Positions 51,466 to 60,026 of a DNA stretch of 64,000 nt are shown in pieces; positions within the stretch are counted from its first letter, which is position 1; the number at the start of each line of letters is the position of its first letter. Location of the stretch: positions 3,100,001 through 3,164,000 of the forward strand of contig NZ_CP193755.1 in NCBI RefSeq assembly GCF_050847355.1, written 5' to 3'. Both the position numbers and the translations under genes were made by a program. Source of the stretch: Limimaricola sp027213785 (GTDB lineage Bacteria > Pseudomonadota > Alphaproteobacteria > Rhodobacterales > Rhodobacteraceae). The notes below the pieces were generated by a model, which searched no databases, was not told where the DNA came from, and saw nothing but the letters and a program-made list of their open reading frames with translations.

Positions 51466-51539
51466 GCCCTACTACCCTCTTCATCTTTTCTTTTATCCTT
51501 ATTCATTTGAGAAGGACCCGGTCTGAGAGAGGGACCGAG

Positions 51540-51989
51540 ATGACCGACTTCGCCGCCTACGCCTATCCGTGGATAAAGACGGGACACATCCTGTCCTTCG
51601 TGGCGTGGATGGCGGGCATGTTCTACCTGCCCCGGCTCTTCGTGTATCACGCGGAGCGGGCAGAGAGCGGCTCGCAGCTCGACGAGACCTTCCAGATCAT
51701 GGAGACGAAGCTCCTGAAGCTGATCATGGGGCCGGCGATGATCTCGACCTGGCTCTTCGGGCTGCTGCTGATCTCCTTCGGCGTCGTTGACTGGTCCGAG
51801 CCCTGGCCCTGGATCAAGGCGGCCGCGGTGCTGGCGATGACCGGGATGCATGGCTGGCTGTCGAAGCGGCGCAAGGAGTTCGCCGCAGGCACCAACAGTC
51901 GCAGCGGCAGGCAATACCGCATCGCCAACGAGGTGCCGACGCTGCTCTTGCTGGTGATCGTGGTGGCGGTGGTGGTGCGCCCGTTCTGA
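51540..51989 (+). CDS. hemJ: Protoporphyrinogen oxidase HemJ
   Basis: The 149-residue membrane protein has four helices. The conserved His and Lys appear in 'YPWIKTGHILSFVAWMAGMF', and 'YLPRLFVYHAE' and 'KLLKLIMGPAMISTWLFGL' follow as in HemJ (UPF0093). It oxidises protoporphyrinogen IX in haem synthesis and is the usual form in alphaproteobacteria. The start at 51540 follows GGGACC and not a strong ribosome-binding site. A TTATCCACG box lies inside the coding region (minus, 51568-51576). Confidence 0.92.
   Translation: MTDFAAYAYPWIKTGHILSFVAWMAGMFYLPRLFVYHAERAESGSQLDETFQIMETKLLKLIMGPAMISTWLFGLLLISFGVVDWSEPWPWIKAAAVLAMTGMHGWLSKRRKEFAAGTNSRSGRQYRIANEVPTLLLLVIVVAVVVRPF
51568..51576 (-). promoter_or_regulatory. 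DnaA box inside hemJ
   Basis: CGTGGATAA is the reverse complement of TTATCCACG. It lies at codons 10-13 of hemJ and may extend the functional origin into the gene. Confidence 0.5.
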
Positions 51990-52020
51990 GGCATCCCGCT
52001 GCGCGGCGTTGACGTGCGAC

Positions 52021-52029
52021 TTATCCACG
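52021..52029 (+). promoter_or_regulatory. DnaA box between hemJ and rho
   Basis: Fourth exact TTATCCACG, in the 133-bp gap before rho. It may belong to the origin or regulate rho. Confidence 0.55.
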
Positions 52030-52122
52030 CCTAAGACTGCTCCCGCTTGCCCGTCCGGGCAAAGCGATTCCATTTTCACGACCGACAAGAGCGGCCCGCG
52101 GGCTGCCACAGGACCGTTTCCC

Positions 52123-53397
52123 ATGTCCCAGGACCGCCTGAACCTCGCCGATCTCAAGGCGCAGAGCCCGAAGGATCTTCTCTCGCTGGCTGAAGAGCTG
52201 GAGATCGAGAACGCCTCGACCATGCGCAAGGGCGACATGATGTTCGCCATCCTCAAGGAGCGCGCCGAGGAGGACTGGGTCATCGGCGGCGACGGCGTGC
52301 TCGAGGTGCTGCAGGACGGCTTCGGCTTCCTGCGCAGCCCCGAGGCCAACTATCTGCCGGGTCCCGATGACATCTACGTCTCGCCCGACATGATCCGCCA
52401 GTTCTCCCTGCGCACCGGCGACACGGTCGAGGGCGTGATCCAGGAGCCGAACGAGAACGAGCGTTACTTCGCTCTGGTCAGCGTCGAGAAGATCAACTTC
52501 GAGGATCCCGACCGCGCCCGCCACAAGGTCGCCTTCGACAACCTCACGCCGCTCTATCCCGATGAGCGGCTTAAGATGGAAGTCGAGGAAGAGGCCGCGA
52601 CCAAGGATCGCTCGGCCCGGATCATCGATCTGGTGGCGCCGATCGGCAAGGGCCAGCGTTCGCTCATCGTGGCGCCGCCGCGCACCGGCAAGACGGTGCT
52701 CCTGCAGAACATCGCCCACTCGATCGAGAAGAACCATCCCGAGTGCTATCTCATCGTGCTGCTGATCGACGAGCGGCCCGAGGAGGTCACCGACATGCAG
52801 CGCTCGGTCAAGGGCGAGGTCGTCTCCTCGACCTTCGACGAGCCCGCGACACGGCACGTGGCCGTGTCCGAGATGGTGATCGAGAAGGCCAAGCGCCTCG
52901 TCGAGCACAAGCGCGACGTGGTCATCCTGCTGGATTCGATTACCCGCCTGGGCCGCGCCTTCAACACCACGGTTCCGTCATCGGGCAAGGTGCTGACCGG
53001 CGGTGTCGACGCCAACGCGCTGCAGCGGCCCAAGCGGTTCTTCGGCGCGGCGCGCAACATCGAGGAGGGCGGCTCGCTCACCATCATCGCGACGGCGCTG
53101 ATCGACACCGGCAGCCGCATGGACGAGGTGATCTTCGAGGAGTTCAAGGGCACCGGCAACTCCGAGATCGTGCTCGACCGCAAGGTGGCGGACAAGCGCG
53201 TCTTCCCGGCGATGGACATTCTCAAATCCGGCACCCGTAAGGAGGATCTTCTGGTCGAGAAGGTCGATCTTCAGAAGACCTATGTGCTGCGCCGCATCCT
53301 GAACCCGATGGGAACCACCGACGCGATCGAGTTCCTGATCTCGAAGCTGAAGCAGACCAAGACCAACTCGGACTTCTTCGACTCCATGAACACCTGA
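52123..53397 (+). CDS. rho: Transcription termination factor Rho
   Basis: The 424-residue hexameric RNA helicase has the N-terminal RNA-binding OB fold ('DGFGFLRSPEANYLPGPDDI'), Walker A 'APPRTGKTVLLQNIA', 'LLIDERPEEVTDM', and the Q- and R-loop region 'SGKVLTGGVDANALQRPKRF'. It ends transcription at unstructured C-rich RNA. It is read away from the origin and leads a run rho-mnmE-mnmG-rsmG-parA-parB. Confidence 0.97.
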   Translation: MSQDRLNLADLKAQSPKDLLSLAEELEIENASTMRKGDMMFAILKERAEEDWVIGGDGVLEVLQDGFGFLRSPEANYLPGPDDIYVSPDMIRQFSLRTGDTVEGVIQEPNENERYFALVSVEKINFEDPDRARHKVAFDNLTPLYPDERLKMEVEEEAATKDRSARIIDLVAPIGKGQRSLIVAPPRTGKTVLLQNIAHSIEKNHPECYLIVLLIDERPEEVTDMQRSVKGEVVSSTFDEPATRHVAVSEMVIEKAKRLVEHKRDVVILLDSITRLGRAFNTTVPSSGKVLTGGVDANALQRPKRFFGAARNIEEGGSLTIIATALIDTGSRMDEVIFEEFKGTGNSEIVLDRKVADKRVFPAMDILKSGTRKEDLLVEKVDLQKTYVLRRILNPMGTTDAIEFLISKLKQTKTNSDFFDSMNT

Positions 53398-53421
53398 CGC
53401 GGTACGCGCGAGGACTTCTCC

Positions 53422-54705
53422 ATGGACACGATCTATGCCTTGGCCACGGCGCGCGGGCGCGCCGGGGTCGCCGTCGTTCGCATCTCCGGCCCTTCGGCGC
53501 GCCGCGCGGCCGAACGGATGGCGGGTGCGCTGCCCGAGCATGGGCGCGGTCTGAGAACGCTGCGGGACGGGGACGGGGAGGCGCTCGACGAGGCGCTGGT
53601 GCTGACCTTTGCCGAGGGGCGCAGCTTCACCGGGGCCGAGGTGGTCGAACTGCACCTTCATGGCAGCCGCGCCGTGATCAACGCCGTTCTGGCGCGCCTG
53701 TCCGAAATGCCGGGGCTACGCTTGGCGGAAGCCGGAGAATTCACGCGGCAGGCGCTCGAGAATGGGCGTCTCGACCTGTCGCAGGTCGAAGGCTTGGCCG
53801 ATCTCATCGACGCGGAGACCGAGGCGCAGCGGCGGCAGGCGATGCGCAGCATGGCCGGCGGTCTCGGCGAGAAGGCGGATCTGTGGAAGCGGGATCTCCT
53901 CCGCGCCATGGCGCTTCTCGAGGCGGTGATCGATTTCGCGGAGGAGGATGTGCCTGTCGACGTCACGCCTGAGGTGATCGAGTTGCTCGATCGCTGCGAG
54001 ACGGCGATGCGCCGGGAGATGGAGGGCGTCGGGGCCGCCGAACGAATCCGCGAAGGGTTCGAGGTGGCGATCATCGGGGCGCCCAACATGGGAAAGTCTA
54101 CGCTTCTCAATTACTTGGCCGGTCGTGACGCGGCGATCATCTCGGATGTGCCGGGAACCACGCGCGACGTGATCGAGGTCCGGATGGAGCTTCGTGGTTT
54201 GCCAGTTACGCTGCTCGATACGGCCGGGTTGCGCGATTCCGACGACGAGGTTGAAGCCATCGGGATCGCGCGGGCGCGAAGCCGCGCCGCGAGTGCCGAT
54301 CTGCGGCTGCATCTCGTGGCGCCGGAAGTTTATGACGACGGCATCTCCGGCCCGGACGACATCGTTCGGATCGGACGCGCGGATCTGGAAGCGGATCCGC
54401 GGCCGGGGATTTCCGGCAAGACCGGCACCGGTGTTGCCGAGCTACTCGATGAAATTGCCGGCCGTCTTTCGGAAAGGACCCTAGGGGCCGGGGTCGCGAT
54501 CAGGGAACGGCATCGCCTGGCTTTGCGTGATGGCATCTTACACATCAATCGTTGCCGTAACATCCTGCTGGAAGGAACCATGAGCCTCGACTTGGCGGCG
54601 GAAGAACTCCGACTTGCCGTCAGGGCGCTTGACAGCCTCGTCGGTCGGGTCGATGTGGAGGATATCCTCGGGGAGATCTTCTCCAGCTTCTGTATCGGGA
54701 AATAG
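53422..54705 (+). CDS. mnmE: tRNA modification GTPase MnmE
   Basis: The 427-residue protein has the tetrahydrofolate-binding N-domain ('MDTIYALATARGRAGVAVVR'), a helical domain, an inserted G domain and the C-terminal CIGK motif (SFCIGK). The G1 loop 'GAPNMGKSTLL' and G3 'DTAG' are intact. The G4 motif, normally NKxD, reads G-R-A-D at residues 318-321. With MnmG it adds cmnm5 groups to U34 of tRNAs. It ends three bases before the mnmG start. Confidence 0.95.
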   Translation: MDTIYALATARGRAGVAVVRISGPSARRAAERMAGALPEHGRGLRTLRDGDGEALDEALVLTFAEGRSFTGAEVVELHLHGSRAVINAVLARLSEMPGLRLAEAGEFTRQALENGRLDLSQVEGLADLIDAETEAQRRQAMRSMAGGLGEKADLWKRDLLRAMALLEAVIDFAEEDVPVDVTPEVIELLDRCETAMRREMEGVGAAERIREGFEVAIIGAPNMGKSTLLNYLAGRDAAIISDVPGTTRDVIEVRMELRGLPVTLLDTAGLRDSDDEVEAIGIARARSRAASADLRLHLVAPEVYDDGISGPDDIVRIGRADLEADPRPGISGKTGTGVAELLDEIAGRLSERTLGAGVAIRERHRLALRDGILHINRCRNILLEGTMSLDLAAEELRLAVRALDSLVGRVDVEDILGEIFSSFCIGK

Positions 54706-54708
54706 GAG

Positions 54709-56574
54709 TTGTTTCACGTGAAACAGAAATCCTACGACATCGTGGTGGTCGGTGGTGGTCATGCCGGCGTCGAAGCTGCTGCCATCGCAAGTCGCATGGG
54801 CGCGAAGACGGCCCTGGTGACGATGAAGATTGCGACGATCGGCGCGATGTCCTGCAATCCTGCGATCGGTGGCTTGGGCAAGGGGCATCTCGTCCGCGAA
54901 GTCGATGCTCTCGACGGCCTGATGGGGCGAGTGGCGGATGCGTCGGGCATCCAGTTCCGCCTTTTGAACCGACGTAAGGGCCCCGCCGTCCAAGGCCCGC
55001 GGCTTCAAGCGGATCGCGACATCTATCGTAGCCGCATGCAGGCGGAGTTGAATGCGATCGAAAACCTCGATCTCGTCGAAGGCGAGGTCTACGACCTGGT
55101 CGAGCGCGGCGGTCGGATCTGCGGCGTCGACCTCGCTGATGGAACGCGGCTGGACGCTCGGAGCGTCATTCTGACCACCGGAACCTTCCTGCGCGGCGTG
55201 CTGCATTTCGGTGCGGAAACACGGCCAGGCGGTCGGGTAGGGGACGAGGCCTCGACCCGTCTCGCGGAGCGTATCGACGGTTTCGGATTGCAGATGGGCC
55301 GACTCAAGACCGGCACGCCGGCGCGCTTGGACGGAAAGACGATCGATTGGGCGCGCTTGGAAATGCAGCCGGGCGACGACGATCCGGTGATGCTGTCGTT
55401 CCTGAACAAGCGTCCCGAAGCGCGTCAGATTTCCTGTGGTATCACCCATACCAATCCCGAAGCTCACGACGTGATCCGCGCGAACCTCTCGAAATCGGCA
55501 ATGCATAGCGGCAATATCAGCGGCACCGGCCCGCGCTATTGTCCTTCGATCGAAGACAAGGTCGTTCGGTTTGCCGAGAAGGAGAGCCATCAGGTCTTCC
55601 TCGAACCCGAGGGGCTGAATACCGACACGATCTATCCGAATGGCATTTCCACCTCGCTGCCCATTGAGGTGCAGGAGACCTTCATCCGCGCGATGGCGGG
55701 GCTGGAAAACGTCCGTATCGAACAGCCTGGCTACGCCATCGAGTATGATTACATCGACCCCCGAGCGCTGACGCGCGGACTGGAGCTGAAGGACGTCCCG
55801 GGGCTGTACCTTGCGGGACAGATCAATGGCACGACCGGCTACGAGGAGGCGGCCGCCCAAGGCTGCGCCGCCGGCCTCGCCGCAGCGTCAGAGGCTTTGG
55901 ATCGTACGCCCCCGGAGTTCAGCCGGACATCCAGCTATATTGGTGTAATGATCGACGACCTCGTCACGCGGGGTGTGACCGAGCCCTATCGCATGTTCAC
56001 CTCGCGGGCGGAGTTCCGGCTGTCGCTTCGCGCGGACAACGCAGATCAGCGGCTGACACCCATGGGGCACGCTGCCGGGTGCGTGGATGAGGTGCGCTGG
56101 GAACGGTTCTCGGCCAAGATGGACCGTCTCGAAGCCGGGCGTTTGAAACTTGCGAAGCTGAGTTTCGCGCCGCGGGATCTTGCCGCACAAGGTGCAAATC
56201 TCAACCCGGATCGTCCGAGAAAGGACGGTATCGAGGCCCTGAGCATCGCCGATGTCGGTTTCAAAATGCTGCGTGCCATCGAGCCTGAACTGGCCGAAAT
56301 CGACACTGATACCGCGGTTCAACTGAAGAACGATGCGATCTATAGCGCCTACGCGCAGAGACAAGATCGTGACGCCGACTCGATCCGGCGCGACGAAGCA
56401 CGTCGTCTTCCAATGGATCTCGATTACGCCAGCTTGCCCGGTCTCTCGAATGAGTTGCGGCAGAAACTCGAGGCGGCGCGCCCCCGGTCGGTAGGCGAAG
56501 CTGGCAAGATCGAGGGTATGACCGCGGCCGGTATGCTTCTGCTTATCAACGCCAGCCGCCGGTCGGCCGCATGA
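54709..56574 (+). CDS. mnmG: tRNA uridine-5-carboxymethylaminomethyl modification enzyme MnmG
   Basis: The 621-residue flavoenzyme partners MnmE in U34 modification. The FAD loop 'VVGGGHAGVEAA' starts at residue 12; 'SCNPAIGGLGKGHLVREVDA' and 'GTFLRGVLHFG' are further signatures. The start is a TTG at 54709 (M-F-H-V-K-Q) placed in the first bases of a parS site; a GTG three codons later is the alternative. GGAG lies just before. Its end overlaps rsmG by 4 bp. Confidence 0.95.
   Translation: MFHVKQKSYDIVVVGGGHAGVEAAAIASRMGAKTALVTMKIATIGAMSCNPAIGGLGKGHLVREVDALDGLMGRVADASGIQFRLLNRRKGPAVQGPRLQADRDIYRSRMQAELNAIENLDLVEGEVYDLVERGGRICGVDLADGTRLDARSVILTTGTFLRGVLHFGAETRPGGRVGDEASTRLAERIDGFGLQMGRLKTGTPARLDGKTIDWARLEMQPGDDDPVMLSFLNKRPEARQISCGITHTNPEAHDVIRANLSKSAMHSGNISGTGPRYCPSIEDKVVRFAEKESHQVFLEPEGLNTDTIYPNGISTSLPIEVQETFIRAMAGLENVRIEQPGYAIEYDYIDPRALTRGLELKDVPGLYLAGQINGTTGYEEAAAQGCAAGLAAASEALDRTPPEFSRTSSYIGVMIDDLVTRGVTEPYRMFTSRAEFRLSLRADNADQRLTPMGHAAGCVDEVRWERFSAKMDRLEAGRLKLAKLSFAPRDLAAQGANLNPDRPRKDGIEALSIADVGFKMLRAIEPELAEIDTDTAVQLKNDAIYSAYAQRQDRDADSIRRDEARRLPMDLDYASLPGLSNELRQKLEAARPRSVGEAGKIEGMTAAGMLLLINASRRSAA
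54710..54725. other. parS: parS site 1 (perfect)
   Basis: TGTTTCACGTGAAACA is the exact 16-bp parS consensus bound by chromosomal ParB proteins. It covers the first codons of mnmG and lies about 3.2 kb from the probable origin and 3.2 kb from parB. Confidence 0.93.
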
Positions 56575-57191
56575 CCGCTGACAGCGTTTTTTTCGACTTG
56601 GGTGTTTCACGTGAAACACGAGAACGCTTGATCGCTTACGCCGCACTTGTCCGCAAATGGTCCCCGGCGATTAATCTCGTTTCCAAATCTGACCTGGAGC
56701 AGGTCGAAACCCGGCACATTGCCGATTCCCTGCAACTCGCTGACTTCCTTCCTAACGCGCCTGGAACTTGGGCGGATTTCGGATCAGGGGGCGGATTCCC
56801 AGGGATCGTGGTGGCCATCTTGGCTGCCGAGCAGGAAAATGGTCTCGACTTGCATCTGGTCGAAAGCGACCAACGGAAAGCGGCGTTCCTGCGAACCGCT
56901 GGAAGGGAGCTAGATCTCTCCCTGACCGTCCACTGCACGCGGGTCGAGCAGCTCGCTCCCTTGGGGGCGGCAACAATCAGCGCGCGTGCCTTGGCGCCGC
57001 TGACGGATCTACTGTCCTATGCGCACCGGCACCTTGCGCCGGGCGGGCGATGCGTGTTCCTGAAGGGACAGACCTACGCAGCCGAGATCGCCGAAGCACG
57101 TAGGTCTTGGCAATTCGACGTCGATGCCCGACAGAGTGTCACCGACCCCGCAGCCCGTATCCTGCTCGTGAGCAACCTGACCCATGCCTGA
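56571..57191 (+). CDS. rsmG: 16S rRNA (guanine-N7) methyltransferase RsmG
   Basis: The 206-residue enzyme methylates G527 of 16S rRNA; loss gives low-level streptomycin resistance. SAM fold motifs are 'WADFGSGGGFPGIVVAIL' and 'LVESDQRKAAFLR'. Codons 11-16 contain a perfect parS site and encode GVSRET. It overlaps mnmG by 4 bp and parA by 8 bp. Confidence 0.95.
   Translation: MTADSVFFDLGVSRETRERLIAYAALVRKWSPAINLVSKSDLEQVETRHIADSLQLADFLPNAPGTWADFGSGGGFPGIVVAILAAEQENGLDLHLVESDQRKAAFLRTAGRELDLSLTVHCTRVEQLAPLGAATISARALAPLTDLLSYAHRHLAPGGRCVFLKGQTYAAEIAEARRSWQFDVDARQSVTDPAARILLVSNLTHA
56603..56618. other. parS: parS site 2 (perfect)
   Basis: A second exact TGTTTCACGTGAAACA, within the 5' coding part of rsmG, 1.9 kb from the first. 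Two sites next to parAB fit the centromere of a primary chromosome. Confidence 0.93.
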
Positions 57192-57966
57192 GACCTGTCG
57201 TATCATCGCCCTTGCCAACCAGAAGGGCGGGGTCGGGAAAACCACCACGGCGATCAACCTCGGCGCGGCTTTGGCCAAGGCCGGGCGCCGGGTCCTGCTG
57301 GTCGACATGGACCCCCAGGGCAACGCCTCGACGGGCCTCGGGCTTGCCGCCGGTGATCGTCGATCCACTACCTACGATCTGCTACTGGGGCAGGATCCCG
57401 CGTCGGAGGGGATACATGGGACGCAGGTCTATGGGCTGGATATCATCCCGGCGACGACCGATCTGAGCTCCGCCGATGCCGAGCTGATGGCCTCGGGCGG
57501 CCGCAGTCGCATGCTGCAGCGTCGTCTGGCTGAGCTTATCGCCGACAGGGGCGACTACGACTACGTTCTGATCGATTGTCCCCCGGCGCTGAACCTTCTC
57601 ACCATCAACGCGATGGTCGCCGCCGGCTCGATGATCGTGCCTTTGCAGAGCGAGTTCTTCGCTCTTGAAGGCCTCTCGCAGCTCATGCTGACATTGCGCG
57701 AGGTGCGCAGCACCGCCAATGAAGCCCTGCGGATCGAGGGCATCGTCCTGACCATGTATGATCGCCGCAACAACCTGTCCCAGCAGGTCGAGGCCGACGC
57801 GCGCGGCACCTTGGGCGATCTCGTGTTCAAGACGGTAATCCCGCGCAATGTGCGGTTGAGCGAAGCGCCGTCCCATGCCATGCCGGTTCTTGATTACGAT
57901 CCCGCCTGCGCGGGCACCAAGGCCTATCTGGATCTGGCCGCAGAAGTCATTGAACGGGAGGGATGA
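57184..57966 (+). CDS. parA: Chromosome partitioning ATPase ParA
   Basis: The 260-residue deviant Walker ATPase has KGGVGKTT at residues 14-21, 'LLVDMDPQGNASTGLG', and 'DYVLIDCPPALNLLT'. There is no N-terminal DNA-binding extension, so it is the Soj/chromosomal type. ParA gradients pull ParB-parS complexes to the pole. Its stop overlaps an ATG of parB. Confidence 0.97.
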   Translation: MPETCRIIALANQKGGVGKTTTAINLGAALAKAGRRVLLVDMDPQGNASTGLGLAAGDRRSTTYDLLLGQDPASEGIHGTQVYGLDIIPATTDLSSADAELMASGGRSRMLQRRLAELIADRGDYDYVLIDCPPALNLLTINAMVAAGSMIVPLQSEFFALEGLSQLMLTLREVRSTANEALRIEGIVLTMYDRRNNLSQQVEADARGTLGDLVFKTVIPRNVRLSEAPSHAMPVLDYDPACAGTKAYLDLAAEVIEREG

Positions 57967-58856
57967 GAGCGGATATGGCCGAAAAGCAGAAGACGCGCGG
58001 TCTCGGGCGGGGGCTTTCCGCCCTCATGGCCGATGTGACCCAGGATCAGACCACCGCAGAACAGGCAAGGCGTCCCGACATGATGGTTCCGATCGAAAAG
58101 ATCCGTCCCAATCCGGACCAGCCACGGCGCCATTTCGACGAGACGGCGCTCGAGGAACTCGCATCCTCGATCCGTGAAAAGGGCGTGATCCAGCCGCTGA
58201 TCGTGCGCCGTGATCCCAATCGCGACGGCTATTTCGAAATCGTCGCCGGTGAACGCCGCTGGCGCGCTTCGCAGATCGCGAAACTGCACGAACTCCCGGT
58301 ACTGATCCGCGAATACAGCGACACCGAGGTTCTCGAAGTCGCGATCATCGAGAACATCCAGCGGGCCGATCTCAATGCGATCGACGAAGCCGCCGGTTAT
58401 CGGCAGCTGATGGACCGGTTCGGCCATACGCAAGAGCAACTGGCCAGCGCGCTCGGCAAGAGCCGGAGCCATATCGCGAACTTGATGCGTCTCCTGTCGC
58501 TTCCCGCGGATGTGCAGGAAATGCTGACGACCGGCCAGCTGACGGCCGGCCATGCGCGGACCTTGGTCGGCAACGAACATGCCTCCAGCCTCGCGCGCCA
58601 GATCCTGCTCAAGGGCATGTCGGTGCGCGACGCTGAATCGCTGGTCCGCAAACCCGGCAAGGCACCGACACCGAAGGCCGCACGCAAGCCGAGCAAGGAT
58701 GCCGATACCCTTCAGATCGAGAGCGAGCTTTCCGCGACGCTGCAAATGCCAGTGAGCATCGATCACGATAGCCAAGGGGAGGGCGGCCGTATCTCGATGC
58801 GCTATCGCGATCTGGAGCAGTTGGACGACATCCTTCGAGTGCTCTCGGGGAACTGA
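57963..58856 (+). CDS. parB: Chromosome partitioning protein ParB
   Basis: The 297-residue protein has the ParA-interacting N-terminus 'RGLGRGLSALMAD', the CTP-binding motif 'GERRWRASQIAKL' after 'IQPLIVRRDP', the parS-binding helix-turn-helix ('LGKSRSHIANLMRLLSLP') and a C-terminal dimer domain. ParB loads at parS and spreads by CTP-dependent sliding. An ATG four codons later (57975) could also serve as start. It converges with hemW six bases away. Confidence 0.97.
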   Translation: MRADMAEKQKTRGLGRGLSALMADVTQDQTTAEQARRPDMMVPIEKIRPNPDQPRRHFDETALEELASSIREKGVIQPLIVRRDPNRDGYFEIVAGERRWRASQIAKLHELPVLIREYSDTEVLEVAIIENIQRADLNAIDEAAGYRQLMDRFGHTQEQLASALGKSRSHIANLMRLLSLPADVQEMLTTGQLTAGHARTLVGNEHASSLARQILLKGMSVRDAESLVRKPGKAPTPKAARKPSKDADTLQIESELSATLQMPVSIDHDSQGEGGRISMRYRDLEQLDDILRVLSGN

Positions 58857-58862
58857 GCCCTC

Positions 58863-60026
58863 CTAGGCCAGCAATTCCCGCAACACGCCGTTCAGGATCG
58901 GTCGGCCCGCCTCTGAGGCGACGAGCCGGTCCTGAACTCTGTTCAAGAGACCCAATTCCATCAGCGCATCCACGCGCCGGTCGAAATCCTCGGCGAGGAG
59001 ATCGATCTTCTCCGGAAGCTGCACACCCTCTGCCAACCGCAGCCCCATCATAAGGCGTTCTTCGACGCCTTCGAGCGGCGAAAGCCGTACGCGATCGATC
59101 TCGCCACCACGACCACTTTCGACCTGCGAAAGCCAGGCTCCGGGCGCTTTCGGCGCTTCGGTGGCATAACGAATGCCGTCGAATTCCAACCGCCCATGCG
59201 CGCCCGGACCGATCCCGATCCAATCGCCCGAGCGCCAATAGACGAGGTTGTGCCGGCTCTCCGCGCCGGGAACCGCGTGGTTCGATATCTCATAGGCCGG
59301 AAGGCCCGCTTCGGTGGTCAGCGCTTGGGTGATCTCGTACATCTCCGCCGAACGATCTTCGTCCGGCAGACCGCGAAGCCCGCCCCGCGCCAGCCGGTCG
59401 CCAAAGGCCGTGCCTTCCTCGACCGTAAGCTGATAAAGCGAAAGGTGGTCGGCGCAAAGCTCCATGGCCCGCCGCAGCTCGCTTTCCCAAGCTTCGGGGC
59501 TTTGATCCTGCCGCGCATAGATCAGGTCAAAGCTGATCCGGTCGAAGGCATTGCGCGCGATGTCGAAGGCCCGAAGCCCCTCATCGACACTGTGCAGGCG
59601 TCCCAACCGCCGCAGATCCACGTCGTTCAGCGCCTGCATGCCCATCGAGACGCGATTGACCCCGGCATGGCGGTATCCGGTGAACCGGTCCGCCTCGATA
59701 GAGGTCGGGTTGGCTTCCAGGGTCACTTCGAAATCGTTGCGCAACCGCCAGTGACGCGAAATCCGGTCGAGGATCGCCCCGACGATGCGCGGTTCCATCA
59801 GGCTTGGTGTACCGCCGCCGAAAAAGACCGAGCCGAGAATCCGATCCCCGGTCTCCTCGGCCAAGCGGTCGAGTTCCGTAAGATAGGCCGCGGCCCATCG
59901 GTCCTGATCGATCCGCTGCGCGACATGGCTGTTGAAGTCGCAATAGGGGCATTTGGCCTGACAGAAAGGCCAGTGCAGGTAGAGACCGAACCCGCCCCTC
60001 TGCCAGTTTTCGACCCTATTCTCCAA
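58863..60026 (-). CDS. hemW: Radical SAM haem chaperone HemW
   Basis: The 387-residue protein has the radical SAM C-x3-C-x2-C cluster (Cys22, Cys26, Cys29, 'CQAKCPYC') in the 'LYLHWPFC' context typical of HemW, plus 'SVFFGGGTPSLM' and 'NRVSMGMQALND'. HemW carries haem to respiratory enzymes; earlier annotations call it an oxygen-independent coproporphyrinogen oxidase. It overlaps rdgB by 11 bp in a leftward rph-rdgB-hemW operon. Confidence 0.93.
   Translation of the reverse strand: MENRVENWQRGGFGLYLHWPFCQAKCPYCDFNSHVAQRIDQDRWAAAYLTELDRLAEETGDRILGSVFFGGGTPSLMEPRIVGAILDRISRHWRLRNDFEVTLEANPTSIEADRFTGYRHAGVNRVSMGMQALNDVDLRRLGRLHSVDEGLRAFDIARNAFDRISFDLIYARQDQSPEAWESELRRAMELCADHLSLYQLTVEEGTAFGDRLARGGLRGLPDEDRSAEMYEITQALTTEAGLPAYEISNHAVPGAESRHNLVYWRSGDWIGIGPGAHGRLEFDGIRYATEAPKAPGAWLSQVESGRGGEIDRVRLSPLEGVEERLMMGLRLAEGVQLPEKIDLLAEDFDRRVDALMELGLLNRVQDRLVASEAGRPILNGVLRELLA

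Larger units (their letters stand above)
51123..51539. other. oriC: Probable chromosomal replication origin (oriC)
   Basis: This 417-bp gap has eleven GANTC sites between 51137 and 51432, where one or two would be expected by chance. DnaA-type boxes TTATCCACG occur at 51246-51254 and 51457-51465, with more at 51568-51576 (minus, inside hemJ) and 52021-52029. Weaker boxes TGTGGACGA occur at 51130 and 51421. An AT-rich segment near 51340-51375 with an inverted repeat (CTGAAAAT/ATTTTCAG) could be the unwinding element. maf/aroE/coaE/dnaQ and hemJ/rho/mnmE/parAB are read away from it on both sides. parS and parAB are within 7 kb, as usual for an alphaproteobacterial origin. Confidence 0.8.
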
